Part shown: piece after piece, positions 24,218 to 36,289 of the stretch
Position numbering within the stretch: position 1 is the first letter of the stretch
Layout of the letters: each line of letters begins with the position of its first letter
NCBI GenBank assembly: GCA_038502055.1
Contig: JAXRKN010000021.1
Coordinates: forward strand, 246,001 to 310,000
Direction of reading: 5' to 3'
Origin: Tanytarsus gracilentus
Taxonomy: Eukaryota > Arthropoda > Insecta > Diptera > Chironomidae
DNA length: 64,000 nucleotides
Notes under the pieces: model-generated
What the model was told of the DNA's origin: nothing
Seen by the model: only the letters and a program-made list of their open reading frames with translations
Databases searched by the model: none
Program-made: the position numbers and the translations under genes

Positions 24218-26688
24218 TCAATTTCCATACACCCACTCACGCTGTATGTCAGTTGAATTCAACATTTCTTCCAAATTAACATTCACAACTTTGCTGTTAT
24301 CGACTTTATACGATGCCATTTTTCTCAAGCATGAAACAACAATGATCAAGTTGAGAATTGTGATGAGAGCACAGACAGGAAGTGCAATGTAGAACACTAA
24401 GTTATTCCACATTTTGAGCACTTGATTTTCTTCAATGAGTGCTGAATATTCAATCGGAAGCGACTCATCGGACGTTGGTTCATCATCGAAAGTTTTTTCT
24501 GTTGAATTTTCAGTTAAAGTTTGAATTTCATCTCGAAGACTTTCATTTTCTTCCGTTAAAATTTTCACTTCAAGTTGAAGTTTGTGAAAAGCTTTCGTTG
24601 AGTTTTCTTGAAGATTTTCGTTAGATATTTCGAGACTTTTAAATGTCTGCAAAGTTTTTTGATGATTTTCAGTTAAAACTTCAACTTTTGAGGTCAAATT
24701 TGAATTTTCAGCTGTTAAATTTTGATTTTCAACTTCCAATTTTTTATTTTTACTTTCAAGAATTTTTGAGCTGTTTTCAAGTTGCTGAAAATTTTCAAAT
24801 AAAAGTTTCAAACTTTCATCTAAACTTTGCGATCGAATTTCACATTCATTTTGAATCTCAGTTGAAGTTTGAAGATTTATGGCCGAAATTTGACTATTGA
24901 GGGTTGAAATTTGAGTCTCTAAAGTTGAAATTTTTGATTTTAAATTCAAAACTTTCAAGGTTAAGTTTGAAATTTCAACGTTTTTCGAAGTAATTTCTCC
25001 GTCAAGATTTGAAATTTGACTTTTCAAGTTCATGTTGTGATTTTCAAGGTTCAATTTTATGTCTTCGAGGCTTGAAATTTCAGCTTGATTTGCTTTTAAA
25101 TTTTCCGTTAAATTTAAAATTTGATGTTCATAATTTTGTGTTAATTCGTTAAATTTTTGTTGATCTACAATTTGAGCAGTTTTAACTATTTCAAACTGAT
25201 TTAAAGTTTCGTTCAATTTTTGTTTACATTCGTCCAATTTTAACCTTAACTCATTGGTTAAAATTTCATTTTCAGCCACAATTTCCGTTAAATTGCCCTC
25301 GAGGTCCAAAATTTTCGTCTCTTTTTCGTAAATTTCTCCTTCAAGTTGTGAAATTATTTCGCTGTAATTTCCAGAAATTTGAGAAATTTGATTTTCAAGT
25401 TTTGTTTGATTGATAAGCGATGAAAGTTGAAGATTTTCAAGTTGGATCGTTAAATTTTTGGTTTTTATTAATTCATGGAAGAAATTTACTTGAGTTTGTG
25501 TGAAGTTTTTCGAAAGTTGTGAAACTCTGGAGTTCAGATTTGTGTGACATTCCGTTAAATTTTCATTGAGTTTTGAAAATTTTTCTTCAACATGTTTTAA
25601 CTCTTCAATTTTTGACTTTAATTCATTTTGCAATGTTGAATTTTGACCTTTCGATTTTAAACCTTGAATTTCGTCATTTTTTTCATTAATTTGAGTCATC
25701 AAATTTTCATTTTCATTCTTCAAACTTTCCTTTTCAATTTTAAGAGATGTCAGTTGAAGATTTAAACTTGAAGTTTGTGTTCTCGATTTAAATTCAAGTT
25801 TTTCAACCTCATCTGTGCAATTTTCAACCAAAATTTCGAGTTTTTCGACCTTTTTAAACTCAAAATCTTGTTCATACTTTAAAGTTTCCATTTTTACCTC
25901 AAGTTTTTGTAACTTTCCACTAATCACTTCAACTTTTCTATCTTTTGACGTGCATTTGGTTTTAGTTTCATCAACTAACTTTGCAAGATTGTCTTTTTTG
26001 TTAAACACACTTTTTCCAGCGCCTTTTTGACCCCTTCGACTTATGCAATTGTTGTTACTCAAGTCCAAGTCCCTCAATTTGTTCATCCCATCGAAAATTG
26101 TTGACTCGATGAATTTAATTTTATTATTCGCTATAAAAATCACAATAAGTTCGCGGTTAAATGTGAAAAGATTCCTGTCAAGAATTTCAATCTCATTTTT
26201 ATCCAAATTAAGGTACTTAAGCTGTGGCCATTGTGAGATGTCGAGTTGACGAATTTCTTCAAGCTTTGCTGAATTTATTTTAATCGCAAGAAATGATGGA
26301 AAAACTTCCGAAAGGTTTGAAGGAATTTCTGGCAAAATTTGATTCATTAGCTGAAAAGCTGTGACGTCATTTGAAGTTTTAGGGTTGATTCCACTTAATG
26401 AAGTGACGTCAGAAAGATATTTAGAAGTTGAAATTAAATTTGTGACTTTGCATGTAAAATGATCGCCGACAGATGTAAAACTTTCTTCTGAATATTCGCA
26501 AGTGATGTCAAGTGAAAAAATTTGGTTAAAGTTGAGCGTTAAAAGAAGCAAAATTAAACTAAAAAAAATAATTAAGGAGGGTTAAAAAATTTATCATTGT
26601 TTAATAAAAAAATCACCATAAAATTTAATTAACTTTCAATTTTCAAACCCCCAAAAATTTCTCACCAATTTTCTCCCTCCAACTTCAT
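24218..26688 (-). CDS. LRR and coiled-coil type I membrane protein (LRR-B)
   Basis: Two exons, 26666-26688 and 24218-26558, join in frame to 787 residues. The first exon encodes MKLEGEN plus two bases, and the joined codon is TGT. A signal peptide follows (LLLLTLNFNQIFS), then a Cys cap (LDITCEYSEE) and LRRs to about residue 190, including LKYLNLDKNEIEILDRNLF and LRDLDLSNNNC. A coiled coil of about 500 residues is rich in ISNL/ENxx heptads and N-x-S/T sequons. A membrane helix at about 729-752 precedes a 35-residue tail. It is a paralogue of LRR-A with a longer coil. Acceptor and donor are canonical. The function is unknown: it could be an adhesion or recognition receptor, or a relative of LRIM-type immune proteins. 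Confidence 0.87.
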
Positions 26689-27262
26689 ATTTCCTTATCT
26701 CAGTTCTTTCGACGACCGTTTCCTCAAGCACTTGACGACTTAATGACGAATTCTCTCAATCAACATAAAAATTCTATTCATGAAATGAGAGAAATTTATA
26801 TTTTAAAATTTCAACTCTGATAAAGTTGTTCGTAAACAAAGAGAAAGAAGAAAACAAATGCTCGATTATGTGGGAAAAAAATTGAGCATTGCCCTGATAA
26901 AGCTGTAAGGGGATGTCGCAGTCGAGAGTGACTCACATTTATGCCGGTCAAACTTCTTCTTTTTCTCTCTTTTCTCTCATAATCGTGAAATTACTCTCGT
27001 AGAAGATCTTGACCTTGGCGAGCAATCAAGAGGTGCGAGTGAGAGTGATTATTGCAGTTGCGCTCGATGTTTACAAAATTTATGACTTCAAGTGATCATA
27101 ACATTGCCAGGATCATCTTGAAATGTTGGAATGGATTTTTTATTTAAGCATTTTTAATTTTATATTTTAAATTAAATTAAAAAGCATTAATTTTTTTCAG
27201 AAAATTGTGAGATCTTTTATTCGTTTTGTTTCATTTATTTACAAAAATTCATCATATTTTTT
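26689..27262. other. Intergenic region
   Basis: Promoter side of LRR-B and 3' flank of the next cuticle gene; both are on the minus strand. Nothing else seen. Confidence 0.4.
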
Positions 27263-28078
27263 TTATGTCACCGTAACAGTCGGATGAAAACCTTCATCAT
27301 CTGAAACATAATCGACTCGTTGCTTTTTTCCATCCGGTCGAATATATTCGTAAAATCCAGTCACATTAAGCTTTCTCATATTCAACTTAGCATCATACTC
27401 ATAAATTCCGGTCTCTTCTCTCTCTTGAAGGTCAGTTTGCTTATAATGGAAATAATAATTGTCATTTGGTGCAACTCGATACGCGAAATGCACCGTATCA
27501 GCATCGTGACCCATGATATCGTTACCATAAATCATGTTCTCGTCACCACTTCGCGCAAATAATGAACTCACGTCCCTTTTAAGTTTCTTCGAGTCTTTTT
27601 CATCTTCCTTCTCGACCGGCGAGAGATCTATGCCTTTAACAATGAAGAAAAGAAAAGCAAACACCTGCGAATGATGTTGAAGTTGATTGATTAATTAAGT
27701 TGTGAAGTTGATTTAATTATAAAGTGAAGTAATTTGAGATAATTTAAGGAGATGATTGAGTTTTAAGTGGGGTGTGGTTGGTTAATGAGGTTGAGAGGTT
27801 GAAAAATATGAGGAGCAAATTATTTTAATTTTAAAAACAAGTTTTGTTGACAAAAAGTTTAAGAAAATTTATTTCTAAAAATTTGCAAAAAAATTTGAAT
27901 TTAATTTTGAAATTTTCAATTTTTTGTGATTAAAATTTAATAAAATGTTTATTTGAATTATTTATTGTATTTTATTAAAAAAATTTCATAAAATTAAAAA
28001 ATATAAAATTCAAATAAATTTTTATATCCAATGTTTTTTTTTAAATTTTCACTTTCAACTCACCACAAATTTTGCCAT
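27263..28078 (-). CDS. RR-type cuticular protein, short
   Basis: Two exons, 28064-28078 (MAKFV) and 27263-27664, give 138 residues. The signal peptide (MAKFVVFAFLFFIVKG) is split by intron 1 exactly as in the paralogue at 2026-3115. A charged pro-like stretch follows, then the chitin_bind_4 core DNYYFHYKQTDLQEREETG, a variable loop, and GFYEYIRPDGKKQRVDYVSD with EGFHP near the end. The protein stops just after the chitin-binding core, so it lacks the acidic tail of its paralogue. It is predicted to be secreted into the cuticle and to bind chitin. Confidence 0.9.
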
Positions 28079-28129
28079 TTTTCACTAAATATTTTTAAAT
28101 CTCAAATCCGACTCAACCAGCACTAGAAT

Positions 28130-28167
28130 CTCGACTGCTGACTTGCCTCGGCTTCATCGCCTTTATA
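28130..28167 (-). promoter_or_regulatory. TATA box of the short cuticular protein gene
   Basis: Minus-strand TTTATAAAGG (TATAAAG at plus 28161-28167) lies about 85 bp before the ATG at 28078, as expected for a TATA-driven cuticle gene with a short 5'UTR. Confidence 0.55.
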
Positions 28168-29939
28168 AACAATTTTTCCTCCTCTCCCGTTAAGAATTTT
28201 TCAGTCTGATATGCTAAGAGAGCGAGAGAACAGCATTTAGAACATCTTCAGGTGCATCATCATCATCAATCTGAAGGTTATTTATGCTTGAGGTCATTTC
28301 ACCCTTCACCGCTCTTCTTTTTTAGCCCTGTTTATGCGGCCAATAATTGCAATAATTGCGATTGATTGCTCATCTAAGGATGAGTCTGGCTGCCCTTGAC
28401 AATAAACTTGAGAGGGATGAATATTGAATGGACGTGCGTGAGGATCGGCATCATTAAATAATGATAAATAAATTGAATTTTTACGTGAGGATGAAAAACG
28501 GTAAAAAAGTTGTTTGGTGAAAATTTAAATTTTTAAAAATGACAAAAAATATTTTAAGAAATTTAAAACTTTTTTAATGTGAGGTGACTGGTTCAAAGTT
28601 AGACTGACCATCTTTACACTTTTAATTGGTTCATTTTTAATTTTACGCTTTAAAATATTAAATTTAAAAATTCAAAAATTTCCCAATGATTTTCTTTAAG
28701 ACTTCCTTAATCTCTTTAATCAACTTCCTTTGAACCATCTCAAGGTAAAACCTTAATTAGCATTTCAAATACCGAACTTTGTAATCATTTTTCATCTCCT
28801 TTTCATTCTCACCGCCTTCGCTTAATTACAACATCATTCAAAATTGCATCTGACATTCCAAGTTGCGCACAATGTCCATTTATCTCAAGAATGTGAATGC
28901 AAATTTGTTATGTCAAGATTGATTTCTCGTTGATCAAACACCAACTTGTTGGACAGCCTGAAGGTATAAAGTTATGAGAGTTTAAGTCCTCCCCAAAATG
29001 TCCATTAAAGGCTTAATTAAGTCGCTGAGGTTTTTAGCGTGAAAGCTTATAGTTGGTTCATGGAAGGACTTTTTAATGATATTAAATATTATAAAATTAT
29101 CCTTCACACCAAATCCAAAGTTCATCCTCATCTAATATCAAAACCAGGATCAAAACATATAAAAACAACTTCTCACATCCCATTCAGATCAACTTCCACC
29201 TTCTTTTCATTCTCCGCATCATAAAAGTTTCAAGTCACACATTAAAAAACCGCAAATCGAATGAAAAATCGAGTTGGCGGCATTAAACTGTGTTTATTTG
29301 AGATCTTCATAAATATATTGCTGTAGGAAATGACTTGGCCTGAGAATTATTTGAGATCGGCGACAACTTATCGGATCGGTTTAGCGAATTTTATCGATTT
29401 TATGCAGGAGATAAAAAAATATGTAAAGTTGAATGAGTTGTGAATTGATTGCGAGAGAAATGTAGAAGTGCATGGATGGTAAAGGGTGACCAGATTGAAA
29501 AATTTAATTTCTAATATTTTTATTTTTTTAATTTCAATTTAAAACTCATTAAATTTTTTTAAATTTTTTCATCTTGTCACACAATTTTTTTCTCATTCTC
29601 ACAAGCTACAATATCGATCGACACTCACTGCATGTCTTCGTGCCTTAATCGATTGCAACAACTGTAAACAAGTGCCAATATTAAAATAAATTTCTTCTTC
29701 TTCTTCACGATCACCGTCGCCCTGTTTTCACATGTTCTTCCTCTCGTAACGATTTAAGTAATCGAGCTGTAAGGTTCAATTACATGAGTGATGAATAATG
29801 TGCGTAAAAAAGTACTTCTCAATTCTTTAATTACACAACTTTATTGTTGCATGCTCGGCAAAAAGTCTACACGCCGTTAAGAATGAAGATGAGAACGAGA
29901 GAAAGAAAAAAGGGCGGTGCAGAACCTTCAAGAATCGCA
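28168..29939. other. Intergenic region between divergent genes
   Basis: About 1.8 kb without a supported gene. It has several moderately complex segments (for example 28300-28450 and 29280-29440) that may hold regulatory DNA, but no clear motif cluster. The short ORF at 29039-29224 lacks family features. Confidence 0.4.
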
Positions 29940-29976
29940 TATAAAGCGACTGAGAGTTGCTAAGAAATTGTTTAGT
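29940..29976 (+). promoter_or_regulatory. Core promoter of the 21-exon CC-repeat gene
   Basis: TATAAAG at 29940-29946 is followed about 30 bp later by TTTAGTC, an initiator-like match near 29972. The ATG is at 30040. Confidence 0.55.
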
Positions 29977-30039
29977 CTAGTAAAAAAGCTGAAGAAGTGA
30001 AGAAGTTAAAGATTTAAATTTCGATAAGAAAAAAGTGAA

Positions 30040-33000
30040 ATGGTAAAAAAATTAAAAATAATTTTCGAAATTTACAAAAAAATATTTTCAATTATTCCAG
30101 AAACAATTAATTCCGTTCGCACTTTTGATCATCGCTGTCGCTGCCGACGTCAGTCATTACATAAATCGCGGCAATCAAACCAGCAATAATTCCGTTCGAG
30201 GAAACGTTCGTAATCAAGGTCAAACCTCCACTTATGGACGATTGCAGCAAACATCATCGAACAAGGCTCAATATCATCAAAACTATCAGTATCGCTCGAA
30301 TCCGTTCGCTAACAATCCTTTTAGAGGTAAAAACAGATATCAGAATAGACAATCACTGTTAGTACCGGCGACGAGCGAACAACCGCCTTATAATTACGAA
30401 AAACCAACGGAAGGTTATTTGCCACCAGATAACACTTATTTGCCACCAAATAAGGTAAGTTTTGAGTTTATATTAATTTTGTCAAGTTTTATAAGAATTT
30501 TTTGGTTTCAGTGTCAAAATGGAGGAAGTGGAGAATTTTGTTGCGAAAATGGTAAAAAAAAAATATTTTAAATGTGTTAAAAAAAATTAATAAATTTTTA
30601 AATTTAGGTGCAAATAATCCTGATTGTTGTGAAAATAATGGGTCTGGAAAATATTGTTGCGAAAATGGTGAGAAACTTTTAGCTAGCAGTTAAAAAACTT
30701 AAATTTTTAAGAAATGTTTTATTTTTTACAACAATTTATTTTTTAAAATAATTTTAGGTGCAAATAATCCAGACTGCTGTGAAAATAATGGGTCTGGACC
30801 GTTTTGTTGCGAAAATGGTAAGCGAGTGCAATAATTTTTTTACAAAGATGGGTAATTACAAAAACTATAATGAAAATTACATAAATTTTGTATGATAAAA
30901 TATTTTTTGTAATTTAATGTAGTTTTTCCTCGATTACAATGGAATTGCTCATCTCTGGTTCTAAATTTTATTTAAGAATTTTAGAATATAAATTAACTTT
31001 TGATTTAAATCTAGGTGCAAATAATGCTGATTGTTGTGAAAATAATGGATCTGGTCAATTCTGCTGTGAAAATGGTGAGAAATTTTTTAGCAGCAGTGAA
31101 ATAAAAACAAGATGGGTCTGCAAACGCGTTGCCATTTCAATGCTCCTGTCTTAGATTAGTACCCCATAGTTCTGAAAAATGGACATTAGTGGTACTACTG
31201 GCCGGCCATGATGGACATTCTTCAAAAATCGTCAATGTCAATCGATTCCTGATGCAATGACGAGTTCAACGACATACATGAAGTCATAGTTCTGAAAAAA
31301 TGGACATTAGTGGCACTCCAGGCCGGCCATGATGGACACTCCTCAAAAATCATCAATGACAATCGATTCCTGGTCCAATCACGAGTTCAACGATACCCAT
31401 GAAGCCATAGTTCTGAAAAATGGACATTAGTGGCACTCCTGGCCGTCCATGATGGACACTCCTCAAAAATCATCAATGTCAATCGATTCCTGATGCAATG
31501 ACGAGTTCAACGACATACATGAAGCCATAGTTCTGAAAAATGGACATTAGCGGCACTCCAGGCCGGCCATGATGGACATTCCTCAAAAATCGTCAATGTC
31601 AATCGATTCCTGATGCAATTACGAGTTCAACGATACACATGAAGCCATATAAGAGAAAATTTGTATGAAAAAGGACATTTTTGCACTCAGGGACGGTCCT
31701 TGGAGGGTCATACCTCAAAACTAAATACTTCTTGCACAACTAGAACCAAAACCCGATCTTTAGCCACAAACCCGAGTCAAATCCGAAAAGCCGTTCTTGA
31801 GATATGCCGCCCACTAAGATCGTAAGAAAGTAAGAAAGTGAGAAAGTAAGAAAGTAAGAAAGTAAGAAAGTAAGAAAGTAAGATGACTTAAATGGCTCTA
31901 ACTCCTCGTAGAATCAACCGATTTCAAATCTGTTTTCGCCAGTTTGTAGGGTTTGACTAGGCCTATCATTTGAGTATATGTTTTGATATTGCACAATGTA
32001 ATGTCTTGGCACTAGGGGCCAAAAACTGGTTTTGGAGAAATCCAAAATTAATATATAGCGGAGCTATAATTAGCTAAAAATTAATTTTTAAAAGCTATAA
32101 AATTTTAAAATTTTTCTAATTAATTTTATAATTTTTAGGCGCCAACAATCCAGACTGTTGTGAAAATAATGGATCAGGACAGTTTTGCTGTGAAAACGGT
32201 GAGAAAATATTTTAATAAAGATCTTAATATGCAAATTTGAAAACCCATAAATTTACAGGTGCCAACAACCCTGATTGCTGTGAAAATAATGGATCTGGAC
32301 CGTTTTGTTGCGAAAATGGTAAGCATGTGGTTGAATTTAATTTTGGAAAATTACATAAACTTTGTATGATAATGTAATTTTCCTGTATTGAATGGCCCAT
32401 ATACGATCCTTTAATTTGACTTAAGAGTTTTAGAATTAAAATTAACTTTTGATTTAAATCTAGGTGCAAATAATGCTGATTGTTGTGAAAATAATGGATC
32501 CGGTCAATTCTGCTGTGAAAATGGTGAGAAATCGTCTTGAAAACTAATTAAACAATAATTTATTTACAACAATTTTCAGGTGCAAACAATCCGGACTGTT
32601 GCTTGAATAATGGATCAGGCAAATTTTGTTGCGAGAATGGTAAAAATATGATGAATTAAATTTTGAATTTAGTTTATTAAAAAAAATTTATTCCAAAAGG
32701 CGCAGACAACGAGTTTTGTTGTGAAAATAATGCTAATAATCAGTTTTGCTGTGAAAATGGAGGTGAGAGACTAAATTTCATTTTAAATTATTAATATAAT
32801 TGTAAAAGTGTTTCACTTTAATTTTAACGAAACATTTCAATTATTAACAAAAATTTTTAATCTTTTAACTTCAGCGAACAACGAATTTTGTTGCTTACAG
32901 GGCAGTGGACCTTACTGCTGCGAAAATGAAGGTAAATTTTACAGTTTAAAATTACGAAGAAATTTCGAATTTTATTATTTAATAACATAGAGCTCAATTG

Positions 33001-34583
33001 ATATTTAAATTTACAGTTTTTTTAATGCACTAGGTCCCCACCCCTTAGTATTTTTGGTTAAATTTATATGGCATATAAATTTATATGGATTTATATGGGA
33101 GTTGGGGACCCCTTGAATGCACTTATATAATCAATTAATATATTTTAAATTAAAAATTTTCTTAACAAGCAAATAATGAATTCTGTTGTGAAAACGGAGG
33201 TAAATATTGATCTTTTTAGTTTAAAAAATAATTAAAAATTTTCTCAATGAAAAACTTTAAAAAATAAAATTAAAACTTTATTTATTTTTTTTTACTTTAG
33301 CCAACAACGAATTCTGTTGCGAAAATGGAGGTAAATTTCATATTTTTCCCGACAAAAAATAAAGTAAATAATTAATTATTTAAAACAGCCAACAATCCTG
33401 GCTGCTGTCCAGATGAGTCATCGATGACTTCGAACACTTACTTGCCTCCTGTAAGTATATTAAGCATTAATTTTTTTAAAATAATTAATAAGTTTGATTT
33501 AATTTAGTGCTGTAAAAATGGCGGCAAAGGAACTTTTTGCTGTTTAAATGGTAAGTTCTAAAATTAATGGGATTTATGCAATAAAAAACATTAATCAAAA
33601 ATTAATTTTTTAAATAGGCGCAGAAAATCCCGATTGTTGTGAAAATAATGGATCAGGTAGGTCGAAAGTTTATTCATGAATTCAACATTATGAATATAAT
33701 TTTTTTTAATACATAAAAATTAATAAAATATCCAACTATAGGGCAGTACTGTTGTCTCAATGGAGCAGACAATGAACGATGTGAAGTGGAGACAACAACT
33801 AAAACTCAACCTCCTCCTACAACTCAAGATACTCGTGAGAAATGTCCAAATGGAGGTTATCAACCTTATTGCTGTGAAAATGGAGGTAAAATTTAATAAT
33901 CATCATAATTTTTTATCAATTACTTATAATTTCTATTTTGACTTCAATCAATTTTATTTACAGCCGACAACGTCGATTGTTGTCTCTGTGGAGGAAGTGG
34001 ACCTTACTGCTGTCGTAACGGTGCTAACGAAAAAAATTGCTGCGGTGAGTTAAAAAAAAATAAAAATCTTTAAATAGTTAAAGTAAAAAATGTCTGTTAA
34101 ATTTTCCTAGAAAACGGAGGTTCTGGTGAATGGTGTTGCTTAACTGGAAGCGGACCGTTTTGTTGTGAAAATGGTGCTAAAGATCCTCACTGTTGTGGTA
34201 TGTTTAGAAAAATAAAATTTTAAATTATAAAGTCAAAATTATTTCAATTGGAAATTTTAACGATTTTTTTTAAATCTTCAATAAATTTTTAAGTCATTAA
34301 AATATTTTTTTTATAAAATCAAGATAACGGCGGATCTGGTCCATACTGTTGTGAGAATGGAGCACAAAATCCTGAATGTATGAAAGATATAAAAAAGACA
34401 ACAACAACAACTGAACGTCCAACAACAACAACAAAAACTGAACGATCAACAAAAACTGAACGATCAACAAAAACTGAACGATCAACAACAACTTCAACAA
34501 CCACCGAGCAACCTTCAGGTGGATATCGTTATCGAAAACCGCAAAAAGCCTTTAATTACAACCGCAAAAACTATCAACAATAA
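30040..34583 (+). CDS. Paired-cysteine (CC) repeat protein, complete, 21 exons
   Basis: Unrecognised secreted protein of 570 residues. Exon 1 (30040-30042) is only the ATG. Exon 2 (30101-30454) holds the signal peptide and an Asn/Gln/Tyr-rich region ending in a LPPDNTYLPPNK linker. Exons 3-21 start at 30512, 30608, 30758, 31015, 32139, 32259, 32464, 32580, 32700, 32875, 33170, 33301, 33389, 33508, 33618, 33742, 33964, 34111 and 34324. Exons 4-10 are each exactly 60 nt with phase-1 introns and encode one module, G-A-N-N-P-D-CC-E-N-N-G-S-G-x-F-CC-E-N. Later exons are shorter or longer variants. The end is a Thr/Glu/Arg repeat (KTERST) and a basic Tyr-rich tail. No catalytic motif is seen; a matrix, cuticle/silk-like or metal-binding role is possible. 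Paralogue of 176-1422. Confidence 0.85.
30842..30957. mobile_element. MITE-like element with AGATGRGYAATT ends
   Basis: It begins ACAAAGATGGGTAATT and ends AATTGCTCATCTCTG, imperfect inverted ends, in intron 5 of the CC-repeat gene. Related copies are at 38087-38175 and 38803-38933. A shortened relative lies at about 32339-32405, in a duplicated intron. Confidence 0.6.
31164..31645 (+). repeat. Minisatellite, four copies of about 120 bp, in intron 6 of the CC-repeat gene
   Basis: Copies begin CCATAGTTCTGAAAAATGG at 31164, 31284, 31405 and 31525. Each contains AATCGATTCCTG and ACGAGTTCAACGA. The same core occurs once each in the dispersed elements at 52100-52555 and 53195-53965, so this is an internally amplified part of that family. 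Confidence 0.85.
31646..32075 (+). mobile_element. Remainder of a dispersed repeat in intron 6, with GTAAGAAA microsatellite
   Basis: Continues the element that holds the minisatellite: the GAGAAAATTTGTATGAAAAA motif, a (GTAAGAAA)n run at about 31822-31883, and an end at TAGCGGAGCTATAATTAG near 32055. The latter string also occurs near 1921. No ORF. Confidence 0.6.
33024..33123. mobile_element. 84-bp MITE with 8-bp target duplication
   Basis: AATGCACT at 33024-33031 and 33116-33123 flanks an 84-bp insert with inverted ends (GGTCCCCA and TGGGGACC), in intron 12 of the CC-repeat gene. An 8-bp duplication fits hAT-type transposition. Confidence 0.75.
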
Positions 34584-36158
34584 TTTGTCATAAAATTTAA
34601 CGATGATCTCAAAAAAGAAAAAAAATTGATTTAAATTTAAGCAATGCAAAAAAACAGAAAATTGTGATGATCTTTTATAAAAATTAGTAATTAAGTGGAG
34701 AGAAATTAAACTGAATTTATGCAAGTGCAATAAAGCAGATTTTTAAAAATCAAAATTGGGTTTTTTAAATTATTTTTATAACTTTTAATTGTTCTGAAAA
34801 TTTTTTTTGACTCGGTGATATTTTAACAACATCAATATAATACAAATGAAAAAATGCATTCAATTTTTTCTTAAATAATATATCTGTAAATTTACAAAAA
34901 ATCACTGGAAGTTTTGGAAGTTTTCCATAATTTTAGTGGGGTTGAAAACATTCAGCGCATGAAACATTAAAAAACATTCATGAAACATTAAAATTTCTCT
35001 TCTCTTTCTTTCTGCTTTTAAGTATTTTCTTTTCTCTCTCATTACATATTATTCTCTCTCTTTTTTATCATCAAAACATTGTATTTGTTTTTGGCTTTAG
35101 GCAATTCGAGTCTATCAGCGACATTAATTCAAATGAAGTCGCCTGAAGTGAGTAAAAGGAGAGAAAAAATTAAAGAGAGAGGAAATCTTGTGTTTTTTTT
35201 AAATTGAACTTTTAACCAACATAATTTTTCTTCTTCAACTCCCACATTTTTTCTCTTTCACATCCCTTCACAAGCTGTTTAATGTAAATGAGGTTGAAAT
35301 TAACATGCGACATACACGAGAACGCATTTACATCAGTTTCATTGTCATCCGAACGCGGCCTGCTTTTGACAGCAAATTTAAATCTTTCATCGAGCAAAAT
35401 AATTTTTGAGAGCTTTATTCTTATAAAAAAAAAATTTAATCCGATATAAATGAGAAAAAAACTTCAGAAAAAAATAATAATTTTCGCATTTAAATTCAAA
35501 GCTCGAAGGCAAGCGAGCATGAAGGAAAATAAGTTGAAAAATGATGAAAAAAACGTGAGAATAAAAAAGTTTTTCTTTTAATGGGAAAGAATTTATGAAA
35601 AAAAATTTTTTTGATATTTTTTATTAGCTTTTCTTTGGGAGTTTGAGAAAAACTTTTTAAATTTTTACATAAATTTTTTTGTACCATAAAAATACAAGGG
35701 AAAAATTTAAGATTCTCTTGAATAAATTCAAACAGTTTTTGGCAACGTATTTTTTATTAATGTCCTAATTTTTAAATTTGAAACTTTAATTTTTTTGTCA
35801 AAAATCATCGAAATTATTATTAAATTCCTCGCATAAATTTTCTCACCTAAAAACTGCTAGAAAAACACATAAAAACTCAATTTCCGACACTAAAGTTCTC
35901 GCTCTCATTTTACGACTCATTTGGCGGTTGAGTAAAATTAAACTTTAATGAGTGACATTATGTGAACCATCCGGATGACACACATGGACATTAACTCCGT
36001 GTGGCGTTTATTTTTCCAGAAAAATAGGAAAAAGTTTTTCTCACATGCTGACTTTGTCAGTTGGTGGATAATGTTATTTTTGCGTAGAAACGTGGGCGAA
36101 GGAAGAAAAAGTAATTAAGAAAGTCATCGATAAAATTAATTATTCATTAGGGAAATGC
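34584..36158. other. Intergenic region
   Basis: About 1.6 kb, very AT-rich, with no supported gene. Pyrimidine-rich runs lie at 34996-35075. Short ORFs at 35212-35397 and 35496-35687 have no family features. Confidence 0.4.
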
Positions 36159-36192
36159 CAGGGATGAGAACTAGTAAAATTTAAGTGAACTG

Positions 36193-36289
36193 ACGTACAC
36201 TGACGTACACTGACGTACACCCACGTACACTCACGTACACCCACGTACACTCACGTACACCCACGTACACTCACGTACACTGACGTACA
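36193..36289. repeat. 10-bp tandem repeat array, left end of element
   Basis: About ten units of (T/C)(G/C)ACGTACAC. Alternating TGACGTACAC and CCACGTACAC forms make a second-order pattern. Confidence 0.9.

Noticed and set aside
34297..34504. Two minus-strand ORFs of repetitive Val/Leu/Asp composition
   Set aside because: They are antisense to the ACA/GAA-rich Thr-Glu-Arg tail of the CC-repeat gene.
36193..36289. Possible CRISPR or telomere-like array
   Set aside because: Units are 10 bp with no spacers; it is a simple tandem repeat at a transposon end.
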